Assembly: GCF_002135355.1 (NCBI RefSeq)
Contig: NZ_NEGE01000009.1
Coordinates: 62,001 to 126,000 of the forward strand
Reading direction: 5' to 3'
Length of the DNA stretch: 64,000 nt
Source of the DNA: Acinetobacter sp. ANC 4169
GTDB lineage: Bacteria > Pseudomonadota > Gammaproteobacteria > Pseudomonadales > Moraxellaceae
Shown here: positions 56,061 to 64,000 of the stretch, in pieces
Layout of the letters: every line of letters begins with the position of its first letter
Position numbering within the stretch: the first letter of the stretch is position 1
Notes under the pieces: generated by a model
What the model saw: only the letters and a program-made list of their open reading frames with translations
The model's database searches: none
What the model was told of the DNA's origin: nothing
Made by a program: the position numbers and the translations under genes

Positions 56061-56906
56061 TTACTGCTGGAAATAACTCAAATCGATACGGCCCTGATAA
56101 ACATTAGCCGTTGGACCGGTCATCCAGACCACATCACCCTCTTTCCATTCAATTTGCAGTTTGCCACCAGCCAGTTCAATCTCGACCGAGTTGGCCAGCA
56201 AACCACGGCGCATACCGGATACTGCTGCAGCACAAGCACCTGTACCACAAGCCAGGGTTTCACCCACGCCACGCTCAAACACACGCAAACGTGCATGCTT
56301 TTCATCAATAATTTGCATAAAGCCGGCATTAACACGTTGCGGGAAACGCTCATGCGATTCCACTTGCGGGCCTATACCGGAGACATCTGCCGTGAGCACA
56401 TCGGGCACAATGGTGACTGCATGCGGATTACCCATATTCACCACATCAATGATAATGCTTTCATCATTAGCCAAAGCCAGGCTGTATAGGTTTTCAGGCG
56501 CATCCGCAAGGAATGGAATCTGGTTCGGCAAGAATTTTGGATAACCCATATTCACCCGCACCCAGCCATTTTGACCTAACTCAGGTTCCACAATACCGGC
56601 TTTGGTTTGTACTTTAATTTTGGTTTTTGTGGTCAACTGACGTTCATGCACAAAACGTGCAAAACAGCGCACGCCATTACCGCATTGCTCCACTTCGGAA
56701 CCGTCAGCATTGAAGATACGATATTTAAAATCGACATTGGGTAAATCTGGCGGCTCAACAATCAGCAACTGGTCGAAACCGATGCCAAAGTGGCGGTCTG
56801 CCAGACGCTGAATGGTGACAGTATCTAGGTAGGCACGCTGGCTAATCAGGTCAACCACCATAAAGTCATTGCCCAGACCATGCATTTTGGTAAATTCTAA
56901 AAACAT
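56061..56906 (-). CDS. dapF: Diaminopimelate epimerase
   Basis: 281 residues from the ATG at 56906, which has GGAGA at the right spacing; other ATGs upstream (one overlapping the lysA stop) lack a site. [15 protein letters not shown] is the family start; the two catalytic Cys lie in [13 protein letters not shown] and in [14 protein letters not shown]. It converts LL- to meso-diaminopimelate for peptidoglycan and lysine. It follows lysA, with 14 bp between stop and start, so the two are coupled. Confidence 0.95.
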   Translation of the reverse strand: MFLEFTKMHGLGNDFMVVDLISQRAYLDTVTIQRLADRHFGIGFDQLLIVEPPDLPNVDFKYRIFNADGSEVEQCGNGVRCFARFVHERQLTTKTKIKVQTKAGIVEPELGQNGWVRVNMGYPKFLPNQIPFLADAPENLYSLALANDESIIIDVVNMGNPHAVTIVPDVLTADVSGIGPQVESHERFPQRVNAGFMQIIDEKHARLRVFERGVGETLACGTGACAAAVSGMRRGLLANSVEIELAGGKLQIEWKEGDVVWMTGPTANVYQGRIDLSYFQQ

Positions 56907-56920
56907 CTCAGAGTTCTCCA

Positions 56921-58165
56921 TTATGGCAATAATCGCTCGCGTTCCCACAAAGATTCAACGCTTTCACGCTCACGAATCAAATGTGCCTGATCGCCATCCA
57001 CCATCACTTCAGCAGCACGACCACGGCTGTTGTAGTTCGAGCTCATCACAAAACCGTAAGCACCAGCACCCAATACGGCAAGTACATCATTTTCTTTTAG
57101 TGCCAACTGACGTTCTTTACCCAAGAAATCGCCCGTTTCGCAAATCGCACCCACTACGTCCCACTCTTTCGCTTCAACATCGCTACGTGGGGTCACTTCC
57201 TGAATATCCATCCAGGCTTCATATAAAGCTGGACGAATCAGGTCGTTCATTGCGGCATCAATAATGGCAAAATTACGGTGATTGGTCGGTTTGAGCAAAT
57301 CGACTTTAGTCAGCAATACACCGGCATTGGCAGAAATACTGCGACCCGGTTCCATATACACTTTCAGACCAAGTTTTTCTAAAGCTGGTTTTAGTGCATT
57401 GGCATATTCTTCAACAGTCGGTGGAACTTCATCTTTATAAGTCACACCCAAACCACCACCAATATCGATATGTTTGAGAGTGATGCCCATCTCTTTTAAC
57501 TTGTCGATCATCACAATCACACGATCAAGTGCATCAACAAATGGCTGGGTTTCAGTCAATTGTGAACCGATGTGACAGTCAATCCCGACTACATCCAAAT
57601 TCGGCAATGATGCTGCATATTGATAGGTTTCAAATACAGTATCGGAAGGAATACCGAATTTGTTTTCTTTTAAACCGGTAGAAATATAGGGATGGGTTTT
57701 GGCATCGACATCCGGATTGACACGTAAAGAAATCGGGGCTTTTTTACCTAAATTTGCCGCAACTTTTTGAATACGGTCCAGCTCTGCATAAGACTCGACA
57801 TTGAAGCAGGCAATACCCACTTCAAGCGCTTTTTGGATATCCGCTTCAGATTTACCCAAGCCCGAGAATACAATTTTAGACGCATCGCCGCCTGCTTTCA
57901 GCACACGGGCAAGCTCACCGCCTGTGACAATATCGAAGCCCGCGCCACGCTTGGCCAATACATTCAACACCGCAAGGTTAGAGTTAGACTTTACCGCAAA
58001 ACAAATTTGATGATCGATAAAGCTAAATGCACGATCCATATCTAAATAATGCTTTTCAAAAGTTGCTTTTGAATAAACATAAAGTGGCGTGCCAAATTGC
58101 TGCGCAAGCTGTTGTAGAGAACATTGCTCGGCGTGCAAAACCCCATTGATGCGGGTAAAACTCAT
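56921..58165 (-). CDS. lysA: Diaminopimelate decarboxylase
   Basis: 414 residues. FAVKSNSN holds the PLP-binding Lys (about 59), followed by the barrel motifs [19 protein letters not shown] and [11 protein letters not shown]; the C-terminal CETGDFLG contains the Cys that completes the active site in the dimer, and [22 protein letters not shown] is the end motif. It decarboxylates meso-diaminopimelate to lysine. AAGGA precedes the ATG. It is encoded between lptM and dapF on the same strand. Confidence 0.95.
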   Translation of the reverse strand: MSFTRINGVLHAEQCSLQQLAQQFGTPLYVYSKATFEKHYLDMDRAFSFIDHQICFAVKSNSNLAVLNVLAKRGAGFDIVTGGELARVLKAGGDASKIVFSGLGKSEADIQKALEVGIACFNVESYAELDRIQKVAANLGKKAPISLRVNPDVDAKTHPYISTGLKENKFGIPSDTVFETYQYAASLPNLDVVGIDCHIGSQLTETQPFVDALDRVIVMIDKLKEMGITLKHIDIGGGLGVTYKDEVPPTVEEYANALKPALEKLGLKVYMEPGRSISANAGVLLTKVDLLKPTNHRNFAIIDAAMNDLIRPALYEAWMDIQEVTPRSDVEAKEWDVVGAICETGDFLGKERQLALKENDVLAVLGAGAYGFVMSSNYNSRGRAAEVMVDGDQAHLIRERESVESLWERERLLP

Positions 58166-58203
58166 GAATGTATCCTTTCGATGACGCGTTTAGATATTGA
58201 AAA

Positions 58204-58425
58204 TTAATTCGTTTCAGCAGATGAAGCGGGAAGCTCTTGTGCTACCGGAGCTGCTTCTTGCTTATTCGAAGATTGCTGTTTTGAATCTACATTGGGATAT
58301 AACAAATATTTTGCACGTTTGTCATAGTTTTGATCGCCAGGTAGCTGTAAAGCACCCGATTGACCACAACCGACTAAAGCAAAACCTGTTGCCAATACAC
58401 TGATGCAGCAAATGACAAGACGCAT
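58204..58425 (-). CDS. lptM: LptM-type small lipoprotein
   Basis: 73 residues from the ATG at 58425, with AGGTGG upstream. The signal ends in the lipobox ALVGC (Cys about 19), and the next residues GQSGALQLP match the GQKGPLYLP start of the mature LptM/YifL lipoprotein, which assists LptD maturation in the outer membrane of E. coli. The rest is a disordered tail rich in Gln, Ser, Ala. It is transcribed just before lysA, as in the conserved lptM-lysA-dapF cluster. Confidence 0.82.
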   Translation of the reverse strand: MRLVICCISVLATGFALVGCGQSGALQLPGDQNYDKRAKYLLYPNVDSKQQSSNKQEAAPVAQELPASSAETN

Positions 58426-58516
58426 CTGACCACCTATTTCATATTTTCGAAGAAGTATAACCTGATCATGTGACCTGACCAAAGCACTAAACGCTAGAGA
58501 TTATAGTGAGATAAAA

Positions 58517-58546
58517 AAAAATGCCAGTTTGAAACCGGCGTTTTAA
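58517..58546 (-). terminator. Terminator after cycA
   Basis: Imperfect stem AAAATGCCAGTTT / AAACCGGCGTTTT with one mismatch and one G-T pair. Confidence 0.65.
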
Positions 58547-58559
58547 TCATTTGCAGGGA

Positions 58560-59963
58560 TTATTTATGTTTTGGTTTGTAGAAACCAAAATAGCCAATAA
58601 TCAAAATAATGAACCAGATTGGACTGACCATCAGCGCTTTCATGGTATCGGCTTCCAAAGACAACACAAAGATCATGCCAATAAAGAAGATAATGACCAC
58701 CCAACAGGTAAACAATCCACCTGGCAGTTTAAAGGTTGATTTTGCATGTAATTCTGGACGTGTTTTGTAATACACGATATAGCTCCAGATGATCATCAGC
58801 CATACACAGATAAACAAAATAGTAGATAGCGTTGTTGCAAGAGTAAAAGCTTCAACCGTATTCGGTACGAAGTACTGTAGTGCAGCACCTAGCAATAAAC
58901 AAATCGCAGAGAAATATAAGGCATTCGCAGGAACAGCACGTTTATTCAAATGTCCAAAAGCTTTAGGACCCTGCTCTTCACGTGACAAACCAAACAACAT
59001 ACGGCTGGTTGAGAATACCCCACTGTTCATGGATGACATCACCGAAGATAACACTACCAAATTCATGATGATGGCTGCTGCCGCAATACCGGCCTGGCTA
59101 AACAGGTTTACAAACGGACTGATGCTAGGATCAATTTTATTCCATGGTGTTACCGACATGACAATGATCAGTGCCAACACATAGAAAATAATGATACGAA
59201 TCGGAATCGAGTTGACCGCTTTAGGCAAGTTGCGCTCTGGATCTTTGGTTTCAGCTGCAGTTGTACCGACCAGCTCTACCCCAACAAAGGCGAAGATCGC
59301 AATCTGGAAGCCTGCCAGGAAGCCGGTTACTCCCGTTGGGAAAATACCGTCATGTGACCAAAGATGAGTAAATGACGCTACTTCACCTGCGGTTGAAGTG
59401 AATCCGGTAAAGATCATCCATAAACCGACAGCAATCAGTACCACAATGGCAATAATTTTGATTAAAGCAAACCAGAACTCCAGTTCACCGAATAATTTAA
59501 CCGTAACCAGATTCAGCCCCATGATAAAGACAATGGCCGCAACACTGATCATTACCCCTTCGCCAGGCGTAAACGGCAGCCCTCCATTAAAGAATTGCAG
59601 GTAATAAATAATGGCTGAAAGGTCGGCAATACCAATGGTGATCCAGCACAGCCAATAGGTCCAGCCGACAAAATAGCCCGCCCACGGACCAATTAAATCT
59701 GTCGCAAAATCAATAAAAGACTTGTATTTCAGGTTAGACAGTAACAGTTCGCCAAGCGCACGCATGACCAAAAAAACCATAAAACCAATAATCATATAAA
59801 TGATCAGAATTGATGGACCAGCCAAACTGATGGTTTTGCCCGAACCCATGAACAACCCGGTACCAATTGCACCGCCAATGGCGATGAGTTGCAGATGTCT
59901 ATTGGATAAACTTCGTTTAAGTTCACCGTCTTCAACGGATGAACTTAGGTTTTCATTTGACAT
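58560..59963 (-). CDS. cycA: APC-superfamily amino-acid permease (CycA-like)
   Basis: 467 residues from the ATG at 59963 (MSNENLSSSVEDGELKRSL); the frame extends 16 codons upstream without a site. Twelve helices are predicted. The AAT-subfamily signature is LKRSLSNRHLQLIAIGGAIGTGLFMGSGKTISLAGPSILIIYMIIG, with FAFVGVELVGTTAAETKDPERNLPKAVNSIPIRI in helix 6 and loop. D-serine/D-alanine/glycine symport is the best match within the AAT family, but specificity is not provable by eye. It appears monocistronic. Confidence 0.8.
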   Translation of the reverse strand: MSNENLSSSVEDGELKRSLSNRHLQLIAIGGAIGTGLFMGSGKTISLAGPSILIIYMIIGFMVFLVMRALGELLLSNLKYKSFIDFATDLIGPWAGYFVGWTYWLCWITIGIADLSAIIYYLQFFNGGLPFTPGEGVMISVAAIVFIMGLNLVTVKLFGELEFWFALIKIIAIVVLIAVGLWMIFTGFTSTAGEVASFTHLWSHDGIFPTGVTGFLAGFQIAIFAFVGVELVGTTAAETKDPERNLPKAVNSIPIRIIIFYVLALIIVMSVTPWNKIDPSISPFVNLFSQAGIAAAAIIMNLVVLSSVMSSMNSGVFSTSRMLFGLSREEQGPKAFGHLNKRAVPANALYFSAICLLLGAALQYFVPNTVEAFTLATTLSTILFICVWLMIIWSYIVYYKTRPELHAKSTFKLPGGLFTCWVVIIFFIGMIFVLSLEADTMKALMVSPIWFIILIIGYFGFYKPKHK

Positions 59964-60246
59964 TGTTATTTTCGTCTCTAAATTTAATGTGTTAAAAGTA
60001 GCCCAAAACAAAAAAAATAAAAAAAGTTTTTTGAGCGATTATTTAATATTTTTCAAGCCTAATGGCGCTTTAGATTATTTTTCATACACTTTAGGTCCTT
60101 TTTATTTCCTTTATTAAACTTTCCATGAATTGGCAGTTTACGTGCCAAATTTTGATTTGGCGATAGAACATACAAAAAATTGTGTTTCTGAACGGCTATT
60201 GCTACATTCACAAATACTCTTTTAGCTTTCACAAGATTTATATTTT

Positions 60247-61638
60247 ATGAGTAAGGTCAAAACTGTTTACCGCTGTGAACAATGTGGAACGGATCATCCA
60301 AAATGGGCAGGTCAATGTACAGATTGTGGTGAATGGAATAGTCTGACCGAAGTTCGCCTTGAACCTGCAGTGAGCCACCGTGCACAACCGAAAATGGGCG
60401 GCGGCTATGCCGGTCAGGCGGCAAACATTACCACCCTGAATAAAGTTTCTGTTTCACATGAAACACGTTTGGCCACAGGGATTGGTGAATTTGACCGCGT
60501 ACTGGGCGGTGGCCTGGTCACGGGTTCTGTCGTACTGATTGGCGGTGATCCCGGAATCGGTAAATCTACTATTCTTCTACAAACCGCAACCCATATGGCA
60601 GATGCACAAAGTTCTGCACTCTATGTGACCGGTGAGGAATCGTTGTCGCAGGTTGCGTTACGTGCGCACCGTTTAGAACTGCCGACTGAACACCTGAAAG
60701 TCATGGCAGAAACCTGTGTGGAACGAATCTGCGAGGTGCTTGCACAAGAACGTCCTGCAGTTGCCATTCTGGATTCCATCCAGACGCTGTATACCGAAAC
60801 CCTGCAATCTGCTCCGGGTGGTGTTTCTCAAATTCGTGAATCCGCAGCCTTGCTGACCCGTTTTGCCAAAAATAGTGGGACTGCCCTGTTCTTGGTCGGC
60901 CATGTGACCAAAGAAGGCGCACTGGCGGGCCCTCGGGTGCTGGAACATATGGTCGACTGTGTACTGTATTTTGAAGGTCAGTCCGACTCGCGTTATCGCA
61001 TGATTCGTGCGGTGAAAAACCGTTTTGGAGCCGTCAACGAACTGGGCGTATTTGGCATGACCGATAAAGGCTTGCGTGAAGTCGCCAATCCGTCTGCCAT
61101 TTTCTTGAGCCGTTATGATGAAGCCATTCCCGGTTCTATTGTGATGATTAGCCGCGAAGGAACCCGGCCACTTCTAGTGGAAGTTCAAGCGCTGGTGGAT
61201 GATGCTCATGGACAACCGCGTCGTGTCGCACTGGGTTTGGAACAAAACCGTTTAAATATGCTACTGGCAGTCATGCACCGTCATGGTGGCGTGCAAACCT
61301 CCGGACAGGATGTTTATGTCAATGTGGTTGGTGGTCTAAAAATTACTGAAACCGGTTCTGACCTTGCTGTATTGCTGGCCTGCGCTTCAAGCTTGCGCGG
61401 CAAGGCCTTACCACAACAACTGGCAGTATTTGGCGAAGTTGGCTTATCGGGTGAAATCCGTCCGGTGCCGAATGGTCAGGAGCGCTTAAAAGAAGCCATT
61501 AAGCACGGTTTTAAATACATTATTTTACCGCGTGGCAATGCGCCACAAAAACCAATCCCGAATGTACAGATCATTTCAGTAGCACGCTTGCATGAAGCTT
61601 TAACCGAAGCCATGAATCTAAGCGAAGAATTGGCTTAA
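60247..61638 (+). CDS. radA: DNA repair protein RadA
   Basis: 463 residues. The N-terminal C4 zinc finger has C10, C13, C24 and C27 (CEQC...CTDC). The RecA-like ATPase has Walker A GGDPGIGKST and the RadA-specific KNRFG motif (VKNRFGAVNELG) needed for ATP-driven branch migration. The C-terminal Lon-protease-like domain (VYVNVVGGLKITETGSDLAVLLAC, FGEVGLSGEIRPVPNGQERLKEA) is complete but lacks a protease active site. RadA helps process recombination intermediates. Upstream is AT-rich, with a plain ATG start. Confidence 0.96.
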   Translation: MSKVKTVYRCEQCGTDHPKWAGQCTDCGEWNSLTEVRLEPAVSHRAQPKMGGGYAGQAANITTLNKVSVSHETRLATGIGEFDRVLGGGLVTGSVVLIGGDPGIGKSTILLQTATHMADAQSSALYVTGEESLSQVALRAHRLELPTEHLKVMAETCVERICEVLAQERPAVAILDSIQTLYTETLQSAPGGVSQIRESAALLTRFAKNSGTALFLVGHVTKEGALAGPRVLEHMVDCVLYFEGQSDSRYRMIRAVKNRFGAVNELGVFGMTDKGLREVANPSAIFLSRYDEAIPGSIVMISREGTRPLLVEVQALVDDAHGQPRRVALGLEQNRLNMLLAVMHRHGGVQTSGQDVYVNVVGGLKITETGSDLAVLLACASSLRGKALPQQLAVFGEVGLSGEIRPVPNGQERLKEAIKHGFKYIILPRGNAPQKPIPNVQIISVARLHEALTEAMNLSEELA

Positions 61639-61753
61639 GCTTAAACACATGAAAAGTCATGTAAAAAAATTACCACTTTGTTATTGAAATTCGCTGTAAA
61701 TGCCTGCATAACTATAGGGCTATAATTTCATTTTTATTTATTAGGAAGACTCA

Positions 61754-62734
61754 ATGGAAGTTCGACAGCGTAGTTTGATGGCCGGTATTTTAATGGCAGC
61801 TATGGTGGTTGCACCAATGGCTGAAGCGAAACGTGCGGGTGGCGGTAAAAGCCATGGCATGAGTCGTTCTGCTGCTCCAAGCCAATCTTACCAACAACCA
61901 CGTCAAGCTGCTCCTGCCCAACAACCTGTTGCTCCTGCTACAGCCCCACAAAAATCAGGTCCGGGTGTAGGTGGTATGGTTGCTGCTGGTGTTGCTGGTG
62001 CTGCGATTGGTGCAGTTGCAGCCAATGCAATGGCGGATGACAAACCTGCTGCAAGTAGTGCTGATGCGACAGCACAACAGCAGCAAGAAGAAAAAGGCGG
62101 ACTTCCAAGCTGGATCTGGATTCTTCTGGCAGCAGCAGTCGCTTTCTTCTTGTTCCGTAAATTCGGAGCAAAAAAAAAACTAGCCGCTAACAATCCGTAT
62201 GCACCAAACAATGCTGGCAACACAGCACCGTTTGGTCAGCAAAATGCAGCACCACGTACTTCAAATGACAACAGCAATATTTTTGGTCAAACAGTAGGTG
62301 GTGCTGCAGGTGCAGCAACTCAAGCGCCTTTTGGTGCTGCTTCAACACAAAGCGGCAACCAGTTGCCAGACGGTACTGAACCTGCTGCATTTTTGCGTGT
62401 TGCCCGTCAGCGCTTTAACCATATTCAGTCCATGAATACAGCAAGCAACATTGCTGAAATTCAACGTTATTTAACGCCTGATCTTTATCAGTCGATGTAT
62501 AACGACATTATGGCGAACCAAGACCAGGATGTTGCTGAATTCTCTAACCTGAATGCCATGGTTACAGATTCTGCAACTGAAAATGGTCAATATGTGGTAA
62601 GCGTACGTTTCACCGGTACAGTAAGCGAAGACTTAAACAGCTTGCCGCAACCTTTTGCAGAAGTTTGGCATTTCACCAAACCTGCTGGTTCTACTCAAGA
62701 CTGGTTGGTTGCAGGCATTCAGCAAGAAAGCTAA
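61754..62734 (+). CDS. Tim44-like domain membrane protein
   Basis: 326 residues. A short signal or anchor (MAGILMAAMVVAPMAEA) is followed by a low-complexity Gln/Ala/Pro-rich stretch (QSYQQPRQAAPAQQPVAPAT), a glycine/alanine-rich segment (VGGMVAAGVAGAAIGAVAANA), a transmembrane helix (about 117-137, SWIWILLAAAVAFFLFRKF) and a soluble Tim44-like domain (about 215-322; FLRVARQRFNHIQSM...YLTPDLYQSM...WHFTKPAGSTQDWLVAGIQ). Such proteins are widespread in proteobacteria with unknown roles. AGGAAG precedes the ATG. It is single with a strong terminator. Confidence 0.8.
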   Translation: MEVRQRSLMAGILMAAMVVAPMAEAKRAGGGKSHGMSRSAAPSQSYQQPRQAAPAQQPVAPATAPQKSGPGVGGMVAAGVAGAAIGAVAANAMADDKPAASSADATAQQQQEEKGGLPSWIWILLAAAVAFFLFRKFGAKKKLAANNPYAPNNAGNTAPFGQQNAAPRTSNDNSNIFGQTVGGAAGAATQAPFGAASTQSGNQLPDGTEPAAFLRVARQRFNHIQSMNTASNIAEIQRYLTPDLYQSMYNDIMANQDQDVAEFSNLNAMVTDSATENGQYVVSVRFTGTVSEDLNSLPQPFAEVWHFTKPAGSTQDWLVAGIQQES

Positions 62735-62800
62735 TCCTTTGTTAAATACTGCTCTGCTAAATACACTGACATGAGTGGGTGTTTTTAGCTGCAATACTGT

Positions 62801-62829
62801 AAAAGCCAATCTTCGGATTGGCTTTTTTA
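62801..62829 (+). terminator. Terminator after the Tim44-like gene
   Basis: AAAAGCCAATC-TTCG-GATTGGCTTTTTT: perfect stem with UUCG tetraloop. Confidence 0.95.
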
Positions 62830-62872
62830 TTTCATTCCTTTTAGGCTATAGCAAAAGTTTTTGGATACATGT

Positions 62873-63388
62873 ATGTCTAACCGAATTTCTCCCCCTGCCT
62901 CGCTGATGAATTTAGCCATTACAGGAAATGCCAAAGCGCAATTTGAACTGGCCGAGCTATATATGCAAAGCGAGCATGATGATGACATTATCCTTGCTGA
63001 AGAATGGGCACTGAAAGCCGCTGAAAATGGCCATGTTGAAGCGATGTACTGGTTGGGTGAAGGTTATACCGTTTATGCCAAAGACCTGGCAGAAGAAGAC
63101 CCTGAAGAATCCAAAGCACATTTTGAATTGGGTTATTACTGGCTGAGTAAAGCCAATATGCAAAAACACCCTGCTGCGACTTTAGAGTTAGCGGGTTATT
63201 TCCGTCGTGGTGATGTAATTGAAAAAGACGTCGCCAAATCTGTGTCTTTAGTCAAACAGGCTGCTGAATGGGGCGATACTCAAGCCATGCGTGATCTAGC
63301 TTGCATCTATGAACACGGTTTGGGTGTCGAAGTAGACGAAGAAAAAGCGGATTACTGGTCTGAAAAAGCCCAATCTACTGAAAAATAA
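62873..63388 (+). CDS. Sel1/TPR-repeat protein
   Basis: 171 residues from the ATG at 62873 (a TTG four codons earlier is in frame). It contains four or so Sel1-like repeats with the A-x-x-x-L-A/G-x-x-Y pattern: GNAKAQFELAELYMQ, GHVEAMYWLGEGYTV, KHPAATLELAGYFRRGDVIEKDVAKSVSLVKQAAEWGDTQAMRDLACIYEHGLGVEVDEEKADYW. No signal peptide, so cytoplasmic; such repeats mediate protein binding. Its terminator has been split by repeat family A copy 2, which starts 28 bp past the stop. Confidence 0.87.
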   Translation: MSNRISPPASLMNLAITGNAKAQFELAELYMQSEHDDDIILAEEWALKAAENGHVEAMYWLGEGYTVYAKDLAEEDPEESKAHFELGYYWLSKANMQKHPAATLELAGYFRRGDVIEKDVAKSVSLVKQAAEWGDTQAMRDLACIYEHGLGVEVDEEKADYWSEKAQSTEK

Positions 63389-63397
63389 TTAGATTAA

Positions 63398-63742
63398 AAA
63401 GCCCATCAAATGATGTAATGCCAGTCAGTTAAGAAATTGACAGGTATTTTCTTTTTTAAATTCATGACTGTAGTTGATATGTGGAAAAGTCATCCGCAAC
63501 TGTTTGAGGCAGGACTACATTTAAAAATGATTGTTTCTGCGATAAATTTACTAGTTGATAGTGGCTGACGAGTTTTGCGGATGACATATGCCTTTGGTTA
63601 CTTTGGGCGAAACCAAAGTAACAAATGAGCTGCAAGACTTTGATTTAAAACGGTAAGACTCCGTCGTAAACTGCTAAAAAGCTAAAGAGTCTATTTCGAA
63701 ACTCCTTAACTGATCAGCATTAATCCAATGATGGGCTTTTGT
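63398..63742 (+). terminator. Split Rho-independent terminator of the Sel1-repeat gene
   Basis: The left arm (about 63397-63415) and the right arm plus T tract (63723-63742) rejoin as AGCCCATC-AAAT-GATGGGCT plus T tract once the element and one duplication are removed. As now placed the arms are about 310 nt apart. Confidence 0.72.
63416..63722 (+). mobile_element. Repeat family A, copy 2: MITE-like element in a terminator loop
   Basis: 307 bp with the same ends as copy 1 (TAATGCCAGTCAGTTAAG at the left; the right end complements TAATGCTGATCAGTTAAG). It is flanked by ATCAAATGATG (63405-63415) and ATCCAATGATG (63723-63733), 10 of 11 identical. The middle holds a hairpin GTTACTTTGG-GCGAAA-CCAAAGTAAC not intact in copy 1. 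The orientation relative to the upstream gene is the same as in copy 1. Confidence 0.82.
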
Positions 63743-63761
63743 TTTATACAGTTTTTAAATA

Positions 63762-64000
63762 TTAACTCTGGCTATCATCATTTACTTCAACAACAATCAC
63801 TTGTCGACAAATCCCCTCTACTTGACGCTGCTGCTCAAAAACTAAAGCAGGCATAGCCTCAAAACTGTCAAAGAAACAGATTTCATCCGCATTTAGATCG
63901 TAAACAAGTGAGTGATTACCTACATTCTCTAAGGTATCGTAATAGACAATCACAAATTTATTTTGATCAAATGCATGCTGGATTTGCTGATAATTTAACG
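63762..64000 (-). CDS. Unknown protein, C-terminal part (5' end outside the window)
   Basis: The frame is open to the right edge (at least 79 codons before the stop at 63762), so the internal GTG at 63953 need not be the start. The visible part reads NYQQIQHAFDQNKFVIVYYD, then ENVGNHSLVYDLNADEICFFDSFEAMPAL and ends VIVVEVNDDSQS, an alternating strand/acidic pattern. No family was recognised. It is convergent with the Sel1-repeat gene across repeat family A copy 2. Confidence 0.5.
   Translation of the reverse strand, partial: LNYQQIQHAFDQNKFVIVYYDTLENVGNHSLVYDLNADEICFFDSFEAMPALVFEQQRQVEGICRQVIVVEVNDDSQS

Overview
The window is chromosomal DNA from a gammaproteobacterium, almost certainly a non-baumannii Acinetobacter. 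This rests on moderate-to-low GC, a DcaP-type outer-membrane porin, a GyrA of the Acinetobacter type (with an unusual insertion), and gene content typical of the genus. No rRNA, tRNA, CRISPR array, prophage or plasmid gene was seen. Most of it is ordinary core genome, broken up by two insertion sequences, two families of small non-autonomous repeats (two copies each) and a few decayed genes.

Layout. 1-2.0 kb: end of metH, an LprI-like secreted protein and a decayed IS3-family element. 2.1-6.4 kb: fused dihydroxyacetone kinase, an unknown gene paired with a membrane diguanylate cyclase, and a peptide deformylase. 6.7-13.3 kb: an MHS-type transporter whose terminator is split by a small transposable element, a DUF2505 protein, pnuC, and a crotonase / hydrolase / TetR cluster. 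13.4-20.8 kb: a second repeat family, a small ORF, an EamA exporter, then pgaD-pgaC-pgaB preceded by a diguanylate cyclase; no pgaA is present. 20.9-26.4 kb: FKBP isomerase, MgtC-like protein, yaeQ, a COG0523 GTPase, a small secreted protein and an MhpA-type hydroxylase. 26.5-36.9 kb: an orphan immunity-like gene behind a toxin-tail fragment, a GST, a TetR-MFS-LysR block with a perfect palindromic operator, thioesterase, patatin lipoprotein, DcaP porin, a frameshifted nitroreductase and a Bcr/CflA pump. 37-45.7 kb: YccS-like protein, second copy of repeat family B, a YcxB-like protein, a PepSY/flavodoxin/FNR fusion, an intact IS30 element and a GltP-type symporter. 45.8-64 kb: a solitary HsdR-N-type nuclease-like protein, gyrA, etfBA, lysE/lrp, xerC, dapF-lysA-lptM, cycA, radA, a Tim44-like protein, a Sel1-repeat protein, a second copy of repeat family A and the 3' part of an unknown gene.

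Functional links. The pga genes and the adjacent cyclase form a plausible biofilm-polysaccharide module under c-di-GMP control, but the outer-membrane exporter must lie elsewhere or be missing. EtfB and EtfA form one electron-transfer flavoprotein. lptM, lysA and dapF form the conserved lysine/diaminopimelate cluster near xerC. LysE and its divergent Lrp-type regulator form an amino-acid export unit. TetR, MFS and LysR read as one transcription unit behind an autoregulatory operator.

The strongest unexplained signal is repeat family A. Two copies 55 kb apart each sit precisely in the loop of a Rho-independent terminator with the same stem and loop geometry, between convergent genes, with 11-12 bp target duplications. 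It looks like a terminator-hairpin-targeting miniature element.
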